This document shows positions 1-11,647 of a stretch of DNA of 64,000 nt, in pieces (the stretch's first letter is position 1; every line of letters begins with the position of its first letter). The notes under the pieces are model-generated. The model was not told the DNA's origin and did not search any database. It was given only the letters and a program-made list of their open reading frames with translations. This DNA is from Neocallimastix lanati (nom. inval.) (lineage: Eukaryota > Neocallimastigomycota > Neocallimastigomycetes > Neocallimastigales > Neocallimastigaceae): contig JACVTC010000002.1 in assembly GCA_016946835.1 (NCBI GenBank), forward strand, positions 646,001-710,000, given 5' to 3'. Position numbers and translations under genes: made by a program.

Positions 1-67
1 AAAATAATTTGAATTACATCACATATTTTTACATATACAAAATAAAGTATTGATGCAAACTCATAAG

Positions 68-343
68 ATGTCAGACCTAGAAATATCAAAAGAATCGCCA
101 AACAGGACAGTAATCCCAACAATCCTTTCAATATCTCCTTCAATTATTGAGAGAATTTTAACAATAGAATTGGACTATCAACTGAAAACTATCCCAGTTG
201 GAAAAACAATCTAATCCATTTCTTAGGCATAAATTAAAAGGTTGACTTCGATATTAACGACAATATCAAGAAAATCAAGAAAACTAAAATAAAGGACCTA
301 ACTAATTTTGTAATTGAAAAGTTAAATAATAATATTGTTTATG

Positions 344-383
<40 letters not shown>

Positions 384-1110
384 CATTGAACCTACTCAAC
401 ATTAAAAGAGACATTATGACAAAATGGGTCATCCGTAATACTTTTAGAAATCGAAACCAGAAAGATCATAGAAACAAGAGGAAAGATTGCTTTTTTGAAT
501 CTTGGAAAATATTAGAAACCACGATCACTTAAGGAAAAGAATTGTTGAAAACAAAGTTAAATCAAAAAACTCAAGACAACTTTAGATTCAACCAAGAAAA
601 CGACATTAACATCTTTATTGCTACTCTTGAAAATACTTTTCAACAAATTAGAATACATTAGCTACCCAATAATTGATGAAGACAAAGTCTGGATCCTCAA
701 CTGATACACTTCCAGAAGTAACTTAGATGGATCAACATATTCCAATATAAGGAAAAATGGAATAGCTACACAGAATACGTAATAAAGATCATCCTCAGTA
801 TAATCTTCTCATATATAAAAGAAAATGGAAATGGTAAGAATAACAATCCATTACTTAACACTGAAACAAACAACAAAGGAAGAATTAGCATAAATAACAA
901 TCAAAATAATAAACCAAAAAAAAATAAAAAAAAAAAATTGGAAAATGTTTCAAATGTGGAAAATATGGTCCTTACTGCAAAAATTGCTGGACCAAATACA
1001 AAATAAATAATCATAATAAAATCAAATATAGCAACTATAAAACCAAATATTCATTCTTAATCAAATATTTACGACGGTCTTACAAAATATTTAAATAACA
1101 CGGCTATGAA
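68..1110 (+). pseudogene. Ty1/copia-type gag relic
   Basis: Degraded gag of a copia-class LTR retrotransposon, readable only by switching frames. Seen: an opening ATG at 68, a Trp-containing gag segment near 195-225 (NYPSWKNNLIHFL), a later helix-rich segment near 600-660 (DINIFIATLENTFQQI), an Asn/Lys-rich linker, and a nucleocapsid-like knuckle near 945-990. The knuckle reads CFKCGKYGPYCKNCW, so the His of the usual CX2CX4HX4C pattern is Pro. A 37-bp poly-A run at about 343-380 sits inside the frame and probably grew by slippage. Stops occur in every frame. No pol follows; downstream is AT-rich filler. Family assignment rests on motif resemblance and on the similar knuckle at 57.4 kb in this window. 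Confidence 0.6.
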
Positions 1111-1719
1111 AATTTTTTAAAATAAAAATTTAGCACCATTCCATAAGTAGCATAAACATATTATTTTAATAAAAAATTTATAATATTACTAAAGAATAAA
1201 CTTTATAATAATTATAATTATAATATTAATAAAAAAAAAAAAGTAATATAAAAAAATAAAAAAGTAATAAAAAAAAAAAGTGATAATGAATGTCAGAGTA
1301 TAATCAAATCATACATATATTCACATGTACAGTGAACATATAAGTACAATGTGCAATATATAGAGTACAGATTGAAATATATATATAACGTACAGATTGA
1401 TTAAAATAAAATAAAATATAAAATAAATAGTAGAAATATAAATATAATTAAAGTACAGATTGAATAAAATAAAAAAAAAAAAAAAAATAAAAATAAAATA
1501 ATGATAATACAAAATAAAATAAGAAATAATAAAATAAGAAGAAAAGAAATGAAAATAAAAATATTCATTCGGATATATTTTATTTTAATATATTTTTAAT
1601 TTATTATTATATTTTTTTTATTTAATATTTTTATATTCAATATAGGTTAATATATTTATATAAAATATGTAAAATACTTTTTTTGTTTAAACTTTTCTTT
1701 AAATTAATTTATTATTCAA
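1111..1719. other. AT-rich intergenic spacer
   Basis: No gene seen. Short poly-A runs and a loose repeat of the form TACAGATTGA/AAATATA at about 1365-1465. The ORF on the minus strand here is low-complexity Tyr/Phe/Ile and not credible as a protein. Confidence 0.6.
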
Positions 1720-2832
1720 TTATTCAATTATTTATTATTTATTATTTATTATTTATTAATAAATACTCTTTTTATTATTTATTATTATTTATTATTAATT
1801 AATTAATACTCTTTTTATTATTTATTATTTATTATTAATAAATACTCTTTTTATTATTTATTATTTATTATTTATTAATAAATACTCTTTTTATTATTTA
1901 TTATTTATTATTTATTATTTATTATTTATTATTTATTAATAAATACTCTTTTTATTATTTATTATTTATTATTTATTATTTATTAATAAATACTCTTTTT
2001 ATTATTTATTATTTATTATTTATTATTTATTAATAAATACTCTTTTTATTATTTATTATTTATTATTTATTAATAAATACTCTTTTTATTATTTATTATT
2101 TATTATTTATTATTTATTATTTATTATTTATTAATAAATACTCTTTTTATTATTTATTATTTATTATTTATTATTTATTAATAAATACTCTTTTTATTAT
2201 TTATTATTTATTATTTATTAATAAATACTCTTTTTATTATTTATTATTTATTATTTATTAATAAATACTCTTTTTATTATTTATTATTTATTATTTATTA
2301 TTTATTATTTATTATTTATTAATAAATACTCTTTTTATTATTTATTATTTATTATTTATTATTTATTAATAAATACTCTTTTTATTATTTATTATTTATT
2401 ATTTATTATTTATTAATAAATACTCTTTTTATTATTTATTATTTATTATTTATTAATAAATACTCTTTTTATTATTTATTATTTATTAATAAATACTCTT
2501 TTTATTATTTATTATTTATTAATAAATACTCTTTTTATTATTTATTATTTATTATTTATTATTTATTAATAAATACTCTTTTTATTATTTATTATTTATT
2601 ATTTATTAATAAATACTCTTTTTATTATTTATTATTTATTATTTATTAATAAATACTCTTTTTATTATTTATTATTTATTATTTATTAATAAATACTCTT
2701 TTTATTATTTATTATTTATTAATAAATACTCTTTTTATTATTTATTATTTATTATTTATTATTTATTAATAAATACACCTTTTTATTATTTATTATTTAT
2801 TATTTATTAATAAATACTCTTTTTAATTATTT
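1720..2832. repeat. Minisatellite, about two dozen units ending in AATACTCTTTTT
   Basis: Tandem array in which each unit is a block AATAAATACTCTTTTTATT followed by a variable number (about 2-7) of ATTTATT heptamers, giving unit lengths of about 30-60 bp. The CTCTTTTT block is almost invariant while the heptamer count changes, so there is a two-level repeat. The same repeat is found in reverse orientation at 16.58-16.96 kb and as a single degenerate unit at 42.54 kb. Confidence 0.9.
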
Positions 2833-2910
2833 AGTAATTTATTATTAGTTATTAGTTTTAAGTCATTTCATACCTATTTATTATTTTATTTATAGAAATA
2901 AGAGTTAAAA

Positions 2911-2917
<7 letters not shown>

Positions 2918-2964
<47 letters not shown>

Positions 2965-2987
2965 TAACAATAATTAATAATAATAAT

Positions 2988-3068
<81 letters not shown>

Positions 3069-3069
3069 G
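2918..3069. repeat. AAT trinucleotide microsatellite
   Basis: About 150 bp of nearly uninterrupted AAT with two AATT breaks near 2960-3000. The minus-strand ORF over it, which reads poly-Leu/Ile, is an artefact of the repeat. Confidence 0.9.
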
Positions 3070-3260
3070 CTGTTTTCTTTTTCTTTCCTATATCTATTTA
3101 ATAGGTCCAAAAAAAAAATAATTATTTATATATATATAAATAAATGAATAAATTAATAAGTAAATAAATAAATAAATAAATAGTAAATTTAATAAATAAC
3201 AATTAATAATTAAATATATTAAAGTTTTAAGTTCAACCCTTTAAATAATAATTTTTAAGT

Positions 3261-3301
<41 letters not shown>

Positions 3302-3760
3302 TATATATTTATTAATATTTTAAATATTAATTTATGTCCTTTTTTTTTTTAATATATATATTAAATAATAATATATAAATATTTATTAATATTAATTAAC
3401 AAAAAAGATAAAATAAAATAGAAAGATATAATGTCTATTAATTCTATATTATTAATTCCCTAAAAAAAAAAAAATAATAATAATAATACTTTTTTTTTTT
3501 TGTCGGTCATTAGTTTACAGTAATTGCGATGTTAATCTATTTCATTAATTAAATAATAAATAAATAGAATAAAATAATAAAATACTATTAGTGTATTAGT
3601 TTAAATAAAAAAATAAATAATTTTTATTTATAATATTTGGTAATTATTCTATTCTATATTAGTTATTAATAAAAAATTTTTTATTTCCATTTTATTTATT
3701 TTTTTTATTTATTTTATTATTAATCCAATAAAAAAAAAATTATAATAAATTAAAAATTTC

Positions 3761-3811
<51 letters not shown>

Positions 3812-4012
3812 TTTTCTTTATAATATACGAAGAAAAAGAACTAAAAAAAAAAAAAAAGAAAAAGAAAAAAAAATTAGAAAATAAGTTTTTTTCCTAATAT
3901 TTCATAATTTTTTTTTCCTTTCTTTTCTTTTTTTTTTTTTTTTAACTTTTCTCTTTTTTTTTTTTTTTATAAATATTTATATATATTAGAAATATAAATA
4001 AAAACGAATAAT
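3070..4012. other. Intergenic AT/poly-T spacer upstream of coiled-coil gene
   Basis: No gene seen. Poly-T runs at 3257-3294, 3762-3805 and 3953-3968 and poly-A runs in between. The last ~150 bp are T-rich before the start codon at 4013, as is common for AT-rich genome promoters. No TATA or other defined element can be singled out in such sequence. Confidence 0.5.
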
Positions 4013-5224
4013 ATGGAAAAAGTGTGGGAATTTATTGAAGAAGAAAAAGTAAAAAAAATTGTGAAAGACTCAGTTGATAAAAATTCAAATGATTTAAAAA
4101 TTGGTAGTAATTATGATCACAAAAAATCAAATTTTTATGAGTCTTCACAGGTGAAAATGTATAAAAAGAGGGAGGACGACAAAAAAATAGTTACAAAAAA
4201 CAATATTGAAAAGGAAAATAGTACTGATTTTTCCACTCCCACTTCAGCTTCAACTTCTACTTCCACCAATACTTCTACTACTCCTTCTTCTCTTTATCCT
4301 TCTCTTTCTCCTCCTCTTTTTCCTTCTTCTTCTCCTTCTTTTTATCCTTCTCCTTATTCTAATACGACCACTAAAATATCTCCAGAAAAAACTAATAATC
4401 AAAATAAACCCCGGAAGAGATTTTATAATATGATTCTTAAACCTCGTTCAAAATCAAAGGATAATCATTCATCTATTCTTATTGATAAAAATAACGTTTC
4501 AAAAAGTAAAGAAATTTCAATTATAGAAAGCGTTAATTCTTCTACTTCTACTTTAATTTCTATTCCATTAACCACTCTTACAGAAAAAAATAACATTTCA
4601 CGAAATATAGAAACTTCAAAGATGGAAGCTTCAAAAAATAACGAAATTAATAAAAATGAAGTTTTAAAATACTTTAATAATTTTATTTCAGTATTATCAT
4701 CTCAATCTCAGTTGACTGAAAGTGAATTAGAAATGGTTTTAAAGGCTAATACTATCGAAGATAAATTTAATTTAATTTCTTATTTGATATCAAAATCAAT
4801 GGAAGAAAAGGATGAATTGAAACAGATGAAGAACCAATTTAAAAAAATAAAGAATGAATTAGAAGAAGCTACTAATAAACGAGCTATTGACACGAAATGT
4901 ATAAAAATTTTAACTGATGAGAAAGTACAATTACAAAAGGAAAACGAAGAGTTGAAAGTCCAATTGAAGGGTTACCAAAAAGATGCTAATAATATGTATG
5001 AGTATGCCACAAAAATTTTACAAATTAAAACTATTGAGAAAGAACTATTACAATTAAAGTGTGAAAAAATGAAAAACCAATATGAGGATTGTAAAGAAAA
5101 AGCAGATATTGAAATAGAAAAATTAAATAATAAAATTAGAGAAGAAGAAGAAGAAAAAAAAGTAATACAAGGAAAACTTGATAGTATTATAGTATATATA
5201 TCAGAAATAGAAAAAAAACAATAA
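4013..5224 (+). CDS. Coiled-coil protein with Ser/Thr/Pro-rich segment, function unknown
   Basis: Single-exon ORF of 403 aa. I do not recognise the family. Residues 1-70 are charged and Lys/Glu/Asp-rich. Residues ~75-120 are a Ser/Thr/Pro low-complexity block (STSTNTST, SPPLFPSSSPSFYPSP) encoded by a long pyrimidine-rich tract. Residues 120-210 look disordered. Residues ~220-265 are a compact helical stretch (FISVLSSQSQLTESELEMVL). Residues ~265-400 are a continuous heptad-like coiled coil rich in Glu, Lys, Leu and Gln. No signal peptide or membrane segment. The start is the first ATG after a poly-T/A-rich leader and A occupies -3. A coiled-coil scaffold or cytoskeletal role is possible but unproven. 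After the stop, 5225-5420 keeps Lys/Ile-rich codon-like sequence with stops, so the protein may once have been longer. Confidence 0.75.
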   Translation: MEKVWEFIEEEKVKKIVKDSVDKNSNDLKIGSNYDHKKSNFYESSQVKMYKKREDDKKIVTKNNIEKENSTDFSTPTSASTSTSTNTSTTPSSLYPSLSPPLFPSSSPSFYPSPYSNTTTKISPEKTNNQNKPRKRFYNMILKPRSKSKDNHSSILIDKNNVSKSKEISIIESVNSSTSTLISIPLTTLTEKNNISRNIETSKMEASKNNEINKNEVLKYFNNFISVLSSQSQLTESELEMVLKANTIEDKFNLISYLISKSMEEKDELKQMKNQFKKIKNELEEATNKRAIDTKCIKILTDEKVQLQKENEELKVQLKGYQKDANNMYEYATKILQIKTIEKELLQLKCEKMKNQYEDCKEKADIEIEKLNNKIREEEEEKKVIQGKLDSIIVYISEIEKKQ

Positions 5225-5917
5225 AAATAAAAAAAAAAAATTAGATACATCAAATATTAGATTGCATCAGTACTTACTAAAAAAAAAAAAAAAAAAGAAG
5301 AAGATAATGATGAAATTTTAAGGTTGAAATTCAATCATTTTTAAAAAGAAAAAAAAAAAAGGCTTAAAAGAAACTATTTAAGACTTTTAAAACCATTGAA
5401 AAGAATCCAAAAGTAATTACAAATCGATCTAATTTTTTTAAATGTGAAATTATTTTATAATAATAATGACTTTATTATGATAGAACAATTAAGTTAACTT
5501 ATAGTCATTACTTCCTCCATGAATAATTAAAAATCAAACATATCGATTTGCATTAATTATAATATAGAAGAAATTACCACCAATACAATGATTAGATGTC
5601 GTGTTTGCTATATCAATACTACTATACTTTAATTATAATTTTTTTTAAAAAAAAAAATCAATTACTATATCTATTTTATTATATATATATATATATATAT
5701 AATTTACAATTTTTAGTTAAAAATAAATATATTTATTTATTTATAGTAAATAATATTAATAATAATAAATAAATATAGTGAACAATAATAAATACTATTA
5801 TTTGAATAATTAATAAAATAATAAAAATATAATATTTAAGAGAATTATCATAAATATAATAATATTTATATTATCACTATTACTATTTCTGCTGTTACTT
5901 CTTCTTCTAAAGAAAAG

Positions 5918-5972
<55 letters not shown>

Positions 5973-6596
5973 CATTATTATTATTAAAGAGAATCCAGAA
6001 AAAGATAATAGCCAAAAATAAAATTAAAATTGATATTATAATTGTATTGAATTAATAATTATTTTTAGAAAAGTATTTATCTAAGAGTTACCTATATGCC
6101 TTATAAAAAGAAAAAAAAAAACTTTTTATTTTTATTTCTGTTTTGTTCTTGTTTAATTAAATCAAAATTAACTAGACATTTTTCTCTATTGAAGTAGTGT
6201 TATAGCACAATTAATTAAAATGTTATTGAATTTTTCAGGGTTCTCATTATTTTGAGGATTGTGAGGAGGAGAGTAGGATTTAAAAATCCTCATTTTCTTT
6301 GCAATAATTTAGAACTTTTTTATTATTTTATTCAGATCCATGATCAATATGAAAATTTGTATTTTTTCACTAAATTAATTATTTAAATTTTAATAATTAA
6401 AGAAATTTATTATTGTCATTGAATCTTCAAATATATTGTTTTTATTGTTTTATTTTTAATTTTACTATATATAAATATTTACTTAGAATATTTAAAGAAT
6501 ATCTATAACAATTATATATATTTTTATTTATTAAGAAAAAAAAAATTAATTTTCGAAAAGATATTAATAAAAAAAAAAAAAAAAGCATATTAACAA
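5225..6596. other. Gene-free spacer with microsatellite
   Basis: 5225-5420 resembles an eroded 3' extension of the coiled-coil gene. An ATT microsatellite lies at 5931-5971. 6230-6300 has a slightly GC-richer patch with a short inverted match (GAGGATT ... AATCCTC). Nothing else recognisable. Confidence 0.45.
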
Positions 6597-6803
6597 ATGA
6601 AAAAAAATATGAATAATAGTATAAATAAGATAGATATATTATTGGAAATATATAATGAAATCCAACTTAATCCTGAAAAATTAAAAAGTCTAATAAATGA
6701 TAATCACTACGATTTATATATATCTTCTCCCTTAATAATATTATTAATTAAAAAAAATATATATAAAAATAAATCTTTTATTTCTAAAATAGATTTTGCT
6801 TAA
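6597..6803 (+). pseudogene. Short ORF, possible truncated 5' end of a host gene
   Basis: 68-aa ORF with a plausible start after an A-rich leader. The sequence is helical and Asn/Ile/Lys-rich, ending in a run of hydrophobic residues (SSPLIILLIKKNI). It stops at 6803, exactly where the retroelement relic on the other strand begins, as expected of a gene cut by insertion. The pattern of helices separated by INDNHYDL faintly recalls the N-terminus of the large ankyrin protein at 28.4 kb (ENFDFLIYTIDN). That similarity is weak, and it could be a chance ORF. Confidence 0.3.
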
Positions 6804-6809
6804 ACTATT

Positions 6810-7444
6810 GTATTTGCGCTCGTCAGAGCTATGCCCTTTTCGTTTTTACAGATATGGCAATATTCAAATCTTGAATTTTAATTTCCCTTGGATTTGGAAG
6901 CAATGTATTGTTTTCCTTTTCGTTCAATAGAATCTATATTCATTGTGTCTTCATAGTTTTTAATGTTTCTGTTAAAATCAATGGTGCTGTGATAGTAAAT
7001 TTAGAAGTTTATTTCAATTGTTACTTCCTGTAAGAAATCTTCAATGGTTTCGGTTCCATCTGGAAGGAATCTCGTCTCTTGAGATTTTAGGAAAAGATAA
7101 ATACAGGACTCTGTTTTTTTTTTTTTTTTTTTTCCTAATCACCGAAATTATCTTTATTCTTTTTCATGATATTAAATGTATTTTTGATTTAATTTATGAC
7201 GTCTTTGCATTCAGATAAGCTTTTTAACCTTAATGGAATATATTTTCTTGGTCCAGTATTGGAGGTCTGAGGATCCCTTTTTTCTATAAAGATTTTTAAG
7301 TTTTTACGTAAAGTCGAATGAAAGTTTCAAGCCTTTTGATATATTCAAAATTTTACTTTGGAAACTTTTGTAGTAATATTGTTACATGTCAGAGCATCTT
7401 TAGTTTCGGCATTTTCTATTTCATCTTCTAAGTTCCTTAATTCT

Positions 7445-7448
<4 letters not shown>
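6810..7448 (-). pseudogene. LTR-retrotransposon gag relic with zinc knuckle
   Basis: Reading the minus strand with frame switches gives a gag-like protein: Glu/Asn-rich helical segments near 7440-7230, a stretch ending MNIDSIERKGKQYIASKSKG near 6945-6885, then a nucleocapsid knuckle at about 6870-6820. The knuckle starts YCHIC and, after a one-base shift, continues KGHSSDER where CX2CX4HX4C expects a final Cys, so it is both frame-shifted and Cys-to-Arg. A poly-T run (7100-7131) interrupts it. Upstream on this strand it is cut off by the 3' end of the LINE relic. Gypsy-like by the MxIDxIER/knuckle layout; family not certain. Confidence 0.5.
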
Positions 7449-7486
<38 letters not shown>

Positions 7487-8690
7487 CAGGGAAGAGAATA
7501 CACTTCCAAAACTTTATTAATTTTATTTTAAAAAATACATGTAGGTGAAAAGTACATTTGAAATTAAAAATAAAAAAATTAAAAAATAAAAAAATAAAAA
7601 AGCTCGAAAATACTATGTGTTTCGGCAAGTTGTACTATGCGGGAATTTTTCCCTTCCTAACAAATAAAAAAGAAATAAAACCTAGAAGTAACATCTTTAA
7701 AATAGATAGTGTGGTGTCCACTAAACTCTCCCCGGATTCATCATTTATTGAACTACTAGGGCAAGATTCGTCCTTCGTAGAAATAGATGACGATCCTGTA
7801 TTATCATTATGCCTTATCGGTACGACGTCGACGCTCTTGGATTAAGTTTGGTATTTTGCAATACCTATCAAATAATAGCTCAAACGAACTACTAATGATA
7901 GGTATTGCACTAGTTAAGAATTCCGCCAAGCCCACAATTTTTGGAACAGGTGACTCAGATGAACCTTTGAAAAGTAGTTCATTCAATTGTCTCTGTTCCC
8001 CCACTATCGAAATGTAGCTCATTTAAAACTAAAGTTCCACCAAGAAGGAACAAGTATATATAATGATTGATATAATCTTCAAAATTAGAAATAGAGTCAT
8101 AGGAAGAAAGAGGATTAAAACACTCTAATCTTCCTAAGGAATAAAACATAGAGATCATCGATGAAATTTAAAGAATTCCATCTAAAAGATGCAAGAGCAT
8201 CGCATTTAAAAATCCAATGTTCAAAAGATTGTTTATCTTCGCCACAACAGGGGCAAGACTTGGGACAATCTTCTGAAACTCTACCCATTCTAATAGCAAT
8301 AGTAGTATTGTATTTATAACCACAGCGTAAACGTATAATTCACGAAAACCCTAAGTTGAATTGGGGGTATTTTAAGCTAAGCATAATTATAGCTTTATTG
8401 TTTGAGAACTTATTATAATCGTAATTTTGACCTTTAATACCTTGAAATTTGGAAACTGATTTCCAGTAACGTTCTAAAATATCGTTAATTCTCATGATGA
8501 CATTTCTTCTTTGGCGTTAAGTTTCTTCTTAAATTCACCAATCACATCGAATTTAACAAACTTTTAAAATTATATTGGATTTAAGTACTTGATTAACAAA
8601 GAATTCCCATTCTTTGAAGTTACTTTTGTTAAGATGTTCTTCGATTTGTAATTTATGTTCTTGAGACATGTCGTAGAAATAATAAAGTAG
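7449..8690 (-). mobile_element. 3' end of a non-LTR (LINE) retrotransposon with poly-A tail
   Basis: The minus strand carries the C-terminal part of a LINE ORF2. At about 8340-8180 it has a segment RLRCGYKYNTTIAIRMGR followed by the zinc-binding motif CPCCGEDKQSFEHWIFKC, the zf-RVT type Cys/His knob found after reverse transcriptase in many LINE proteins. Downstream (8022-7807) a 71-aa open stretch includes VGLAEFLTSAIPIISSSFE, then after a frame shift a Ser/Asp-rich tail. The element ends in a poly-A tail seen on plus as poly-T at 7449-7483. No reverse transcriptase domain is left: the copy is 5'-truncated, as usual for LINE insertions, and carries several frameshifts and stops. Confidence 0.65.
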
Positions 8691-9215
8691 AAATATTTAA
8701 AAAAAAAAATATATATATTTGATTTTAAGAATAATTATAGAAAAGTATATGAGACTCTATCTATAAGCAAACAAAACATTTTATTATTAATTAAAAGTTT
8801 ATTTATTACACTTTATAAAATTTATGAATTATTTAAAAGTAATTTATACTAAATGTGGCTTATAATGAATTCAATAAGAATTTGTAATACAATGAATTAA
8901 AAAGAAAAATACATAAAGAAAAAATAAACGAGATAAAACGTCATTAGTTTATTTTAATGTTTTTAACATATATTTCTAATATAACACATGATCTAACCCT
9001 AATTATTTCTTTAAACATTTATCTGTTTATTTATTTATTTATTTATTTATTGTTTTTTAGTTTATTTATTTATTTAATATATAAGGAAATAAAATTCATT
9101 ATTTAAATTTTCCGTCCGTTTTATTTTTTATATATATAATATTATTTTTATATCCTTTTTTTTTTTTTATTTTTTTTTCCATCAATATAAATGTATAAAT
9201 ATTAATAGCTGTCAT

Positions 9216-9249
<34 letters not shown>

Positions 9250-10043
9250 AATAATAAATTTTATATCCCAAAGTTAAATTATGAAAACACACTGAATATT
9301 TATTTATTATTATTGATTATTGATTCATTTAATATTAATTATATTTATTATTAATAATTATTTATTATTTATTATTTATTATTTATTCCTCATTATATAT
9401 TATTATTTATTTCTATTATCTTTTATAATCTTTATTCCTTTCATTCATCTTTTCACTCTACTTTTTTTTTTTAAAAAAAAAAATAAAAAAGAAAAAAAGA
9501 AAAAAAGTAAAGAAATTAAATAAAAATAAAAAAAAAAGAATTTATAAATAATAATAATAATAAAAAAAAAATTATATTGCATACTCTTAAATAAAAATAT
9601 TTATACAACTTCAATTTCAAAATTTTGTCTTTGTTTTTTTCTATATACATATATATATATATATTTTTTTTTTTAAATTTAATTTTTTTTTTATTTACTT
9701 ATTTAATGTTTTTTTTATTTTTGTATATAAATATATTTTATTTCATATATATATATATAGAAGTTTAAATATACAATTCTCTTATATATATATTTTTTCT
9801 TTTAATTAATAATAATACTTTTATTTTGTTAATGGTTATTTTGATTTTTTATTTATTTATTTATTATACTACGTTATTACGAATAAATAAATAATTTTTT
9901 TTTATTAAATTTTTTTTTTATTGACTTTACTTTTTATTTTACTTTTTGTATAAATAAAATTTATTTTATGACTATTAATTTTATTTTTTGTTAGATTTAT
10001 TAATTTAAAAACAGAAATAAACAATTTGGTTTTTATAAGTTCT
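8691..10043. other. Gene-free AT-rich spacer
   Basis: No gene seen. TTTA repeats at 9022-9080 and a poly-T run at 9216-9246. The 67-aa and 68-aa ORFs here are low complexity or, for the one at 9905-10111, the last exon of the EF-hand gene read through in another frame. Confidence 0.5.
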
Positions 10044-10767
10044 CTAGTAACATGAACTGAACCATTCACAGAATTCTCTTTCACCAATATGACCTGAATT
10101 ATCGGTATCAATCATTGTATATAAGCGATCCATTTCACTTTGTGGAATATTGATACCTAAGTAGCTCATACATTGAGCCCATTCTATTGTTTTTTTTATT
10201 TTTAATATAATTTATTTTATTATTATCATTATTTGGTTTTATTGTTGTTATTGTGGAAAGTAATATTTATATTTAATATTAAATATAATTTAATATATAA
10301 TTTAAAAATACATAATTTATTTTTATTTTTTGTAAATAAAAAAAAAAAATAAAAATATAATAAAAAGATTAAATAAATATACATATATATTTATAAGTAT
10401 ATATGTATATATATTTTTTAAAATATTTTGCTTATTATACTCACCATCTTTACTTAAGGTTCCAGTGTGATCCTTATCGAAGTAACGGAAAGCGTTACTG
10501 GCTGTCATCATCTTTTGTGCCATTACTGGAGAAACACCCATTGGAACCATGTAAGCAGAATTAGCATTGTAAGCACCACCATATTGGTATTGCATTCTTG
10601 TCTATTTGATAATAAAAATATATAAATAAATAAACAATACATCATAAAATAAAATAAGTTAGTTTAAATAATACATCTTTTATATTATTTTTTAATAGTA
10701 TATTATTGAAATTTATATAAATATTTACATATGATTGTGGGTGCATTCCCTAATAAATATATAATTT

Positions 10768-10798
<31 letters not shown>

Positions 10799-11260
10799 TA
10801 TTTATTAGTATATAAAAATTTCATATTTTAAATATTTAAATATGTATTTATATTTATTAATCTATTAATTTATATATTTATTCCCAATTCTATTTCCTTT
10901 ATTATTATTATTATATTATTTTTATTTGTTTATCTATCATTTTATTTATTTTTATTTTTATTTTTATCGGAATATTATTCTCTAAATTCTTCTTTTTCCT
11001 TTATTATTATTATTATTATCATTTATAATATTTACATTGAAACCTGGGTAACCTCCATAACCTGGAGCTCCATATCCATAACCTGGAGCTCCATATGGAG
11101 GTGCACCTCCATATGGTGGAGCACCTCCGTATGGTGGGGCACCTCCATAAGGTGGAGCTCCTCCATAAGGTGGGTAACCACCTCCATAGCCACCGCCGTA
11201 ACCACCGCCGTAGCCGCCTTGTTGATATCCTCCTTGATTATAACCTCCTTGATTTTGCAT
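10044..11260 (-). CDS. EF-hand calcium-binding protein with Gly/Tyr/Pro-rich N-terminus, 4 exons
   Basis: Spliced gene of 180 aa. Exons on minus: 11260-11036, 10749-10729, 10601-10445, 10183-10044, with introns beginning GTAAAT, GTAAAT and GTGAGT and ending AG. All junctions keep one frame. Residues 1-75 are repeats of GGY and PPYGGA. Exon 2 is a 21-nt micro-exon (GMHPQSY). Residues ~110-180 hold two canonical EF-hand loops: DKDHTGTLSKDE, whose last Glu codon is split by intron 3, and DTDNSGHIGERE. The layout recalls penta-EF-hand proteins of the peflin/ALG-2 type (Gly/Pro/Tyr-rich N-terminus, Ca2+-dependent membrane or ESCRT/COPII adaptors), but only two loops are visible and the total length is similar, so it may be a diverged or two-EF relative. 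A Ca2+ sensor is a safe inference; the partner is unknown. Confidence 0.85.
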
Positions 11261-11261
11261 T

Positions 11262-11293
<32 letters not shown>

Positions 11294-11610
11294 TTATTTA
11301 GTTATTCTTCCAAATAGAAAAAAAAATATATATATATATATATATATTTATAAAATTACAGCTATTTAAAATAAAATTTTCAAAAAAGAAAAAAAAAACT
11401 TAATCTAAAGATTTAAATTAAGTAATTAATCTAAAGCTCTTAAATTTCAAAAAAAAAAAAAAAAAAAAAAATTGAAATATTAATAAAGTATATTTATTTT
11501 TCTTTCAATTTCTATTTTTATTATCTTATATATATAAATAAATATAGTTTAATATATATAATTATATATTTAATAAATAATTAATTATAATTAATAAAAA
11601 ATTAAAGAAC

Positions 11611-11647
<37 letters not shown>

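Noticed and set aside
7558-7845. 95-aa plus-strand ORF with SSFIELLGQDSSFVEID
   Set aside because: It is the opposite strand of the LINE C-terminal frame, which has the zinc-knob context and poly-A tail.
11095-11301. 68-aa plus-strand His/Leu-rich ORF
   Set aside because: Complement of the Gly/Pro/Tyr repeats of the EF-hand gene exon 1.
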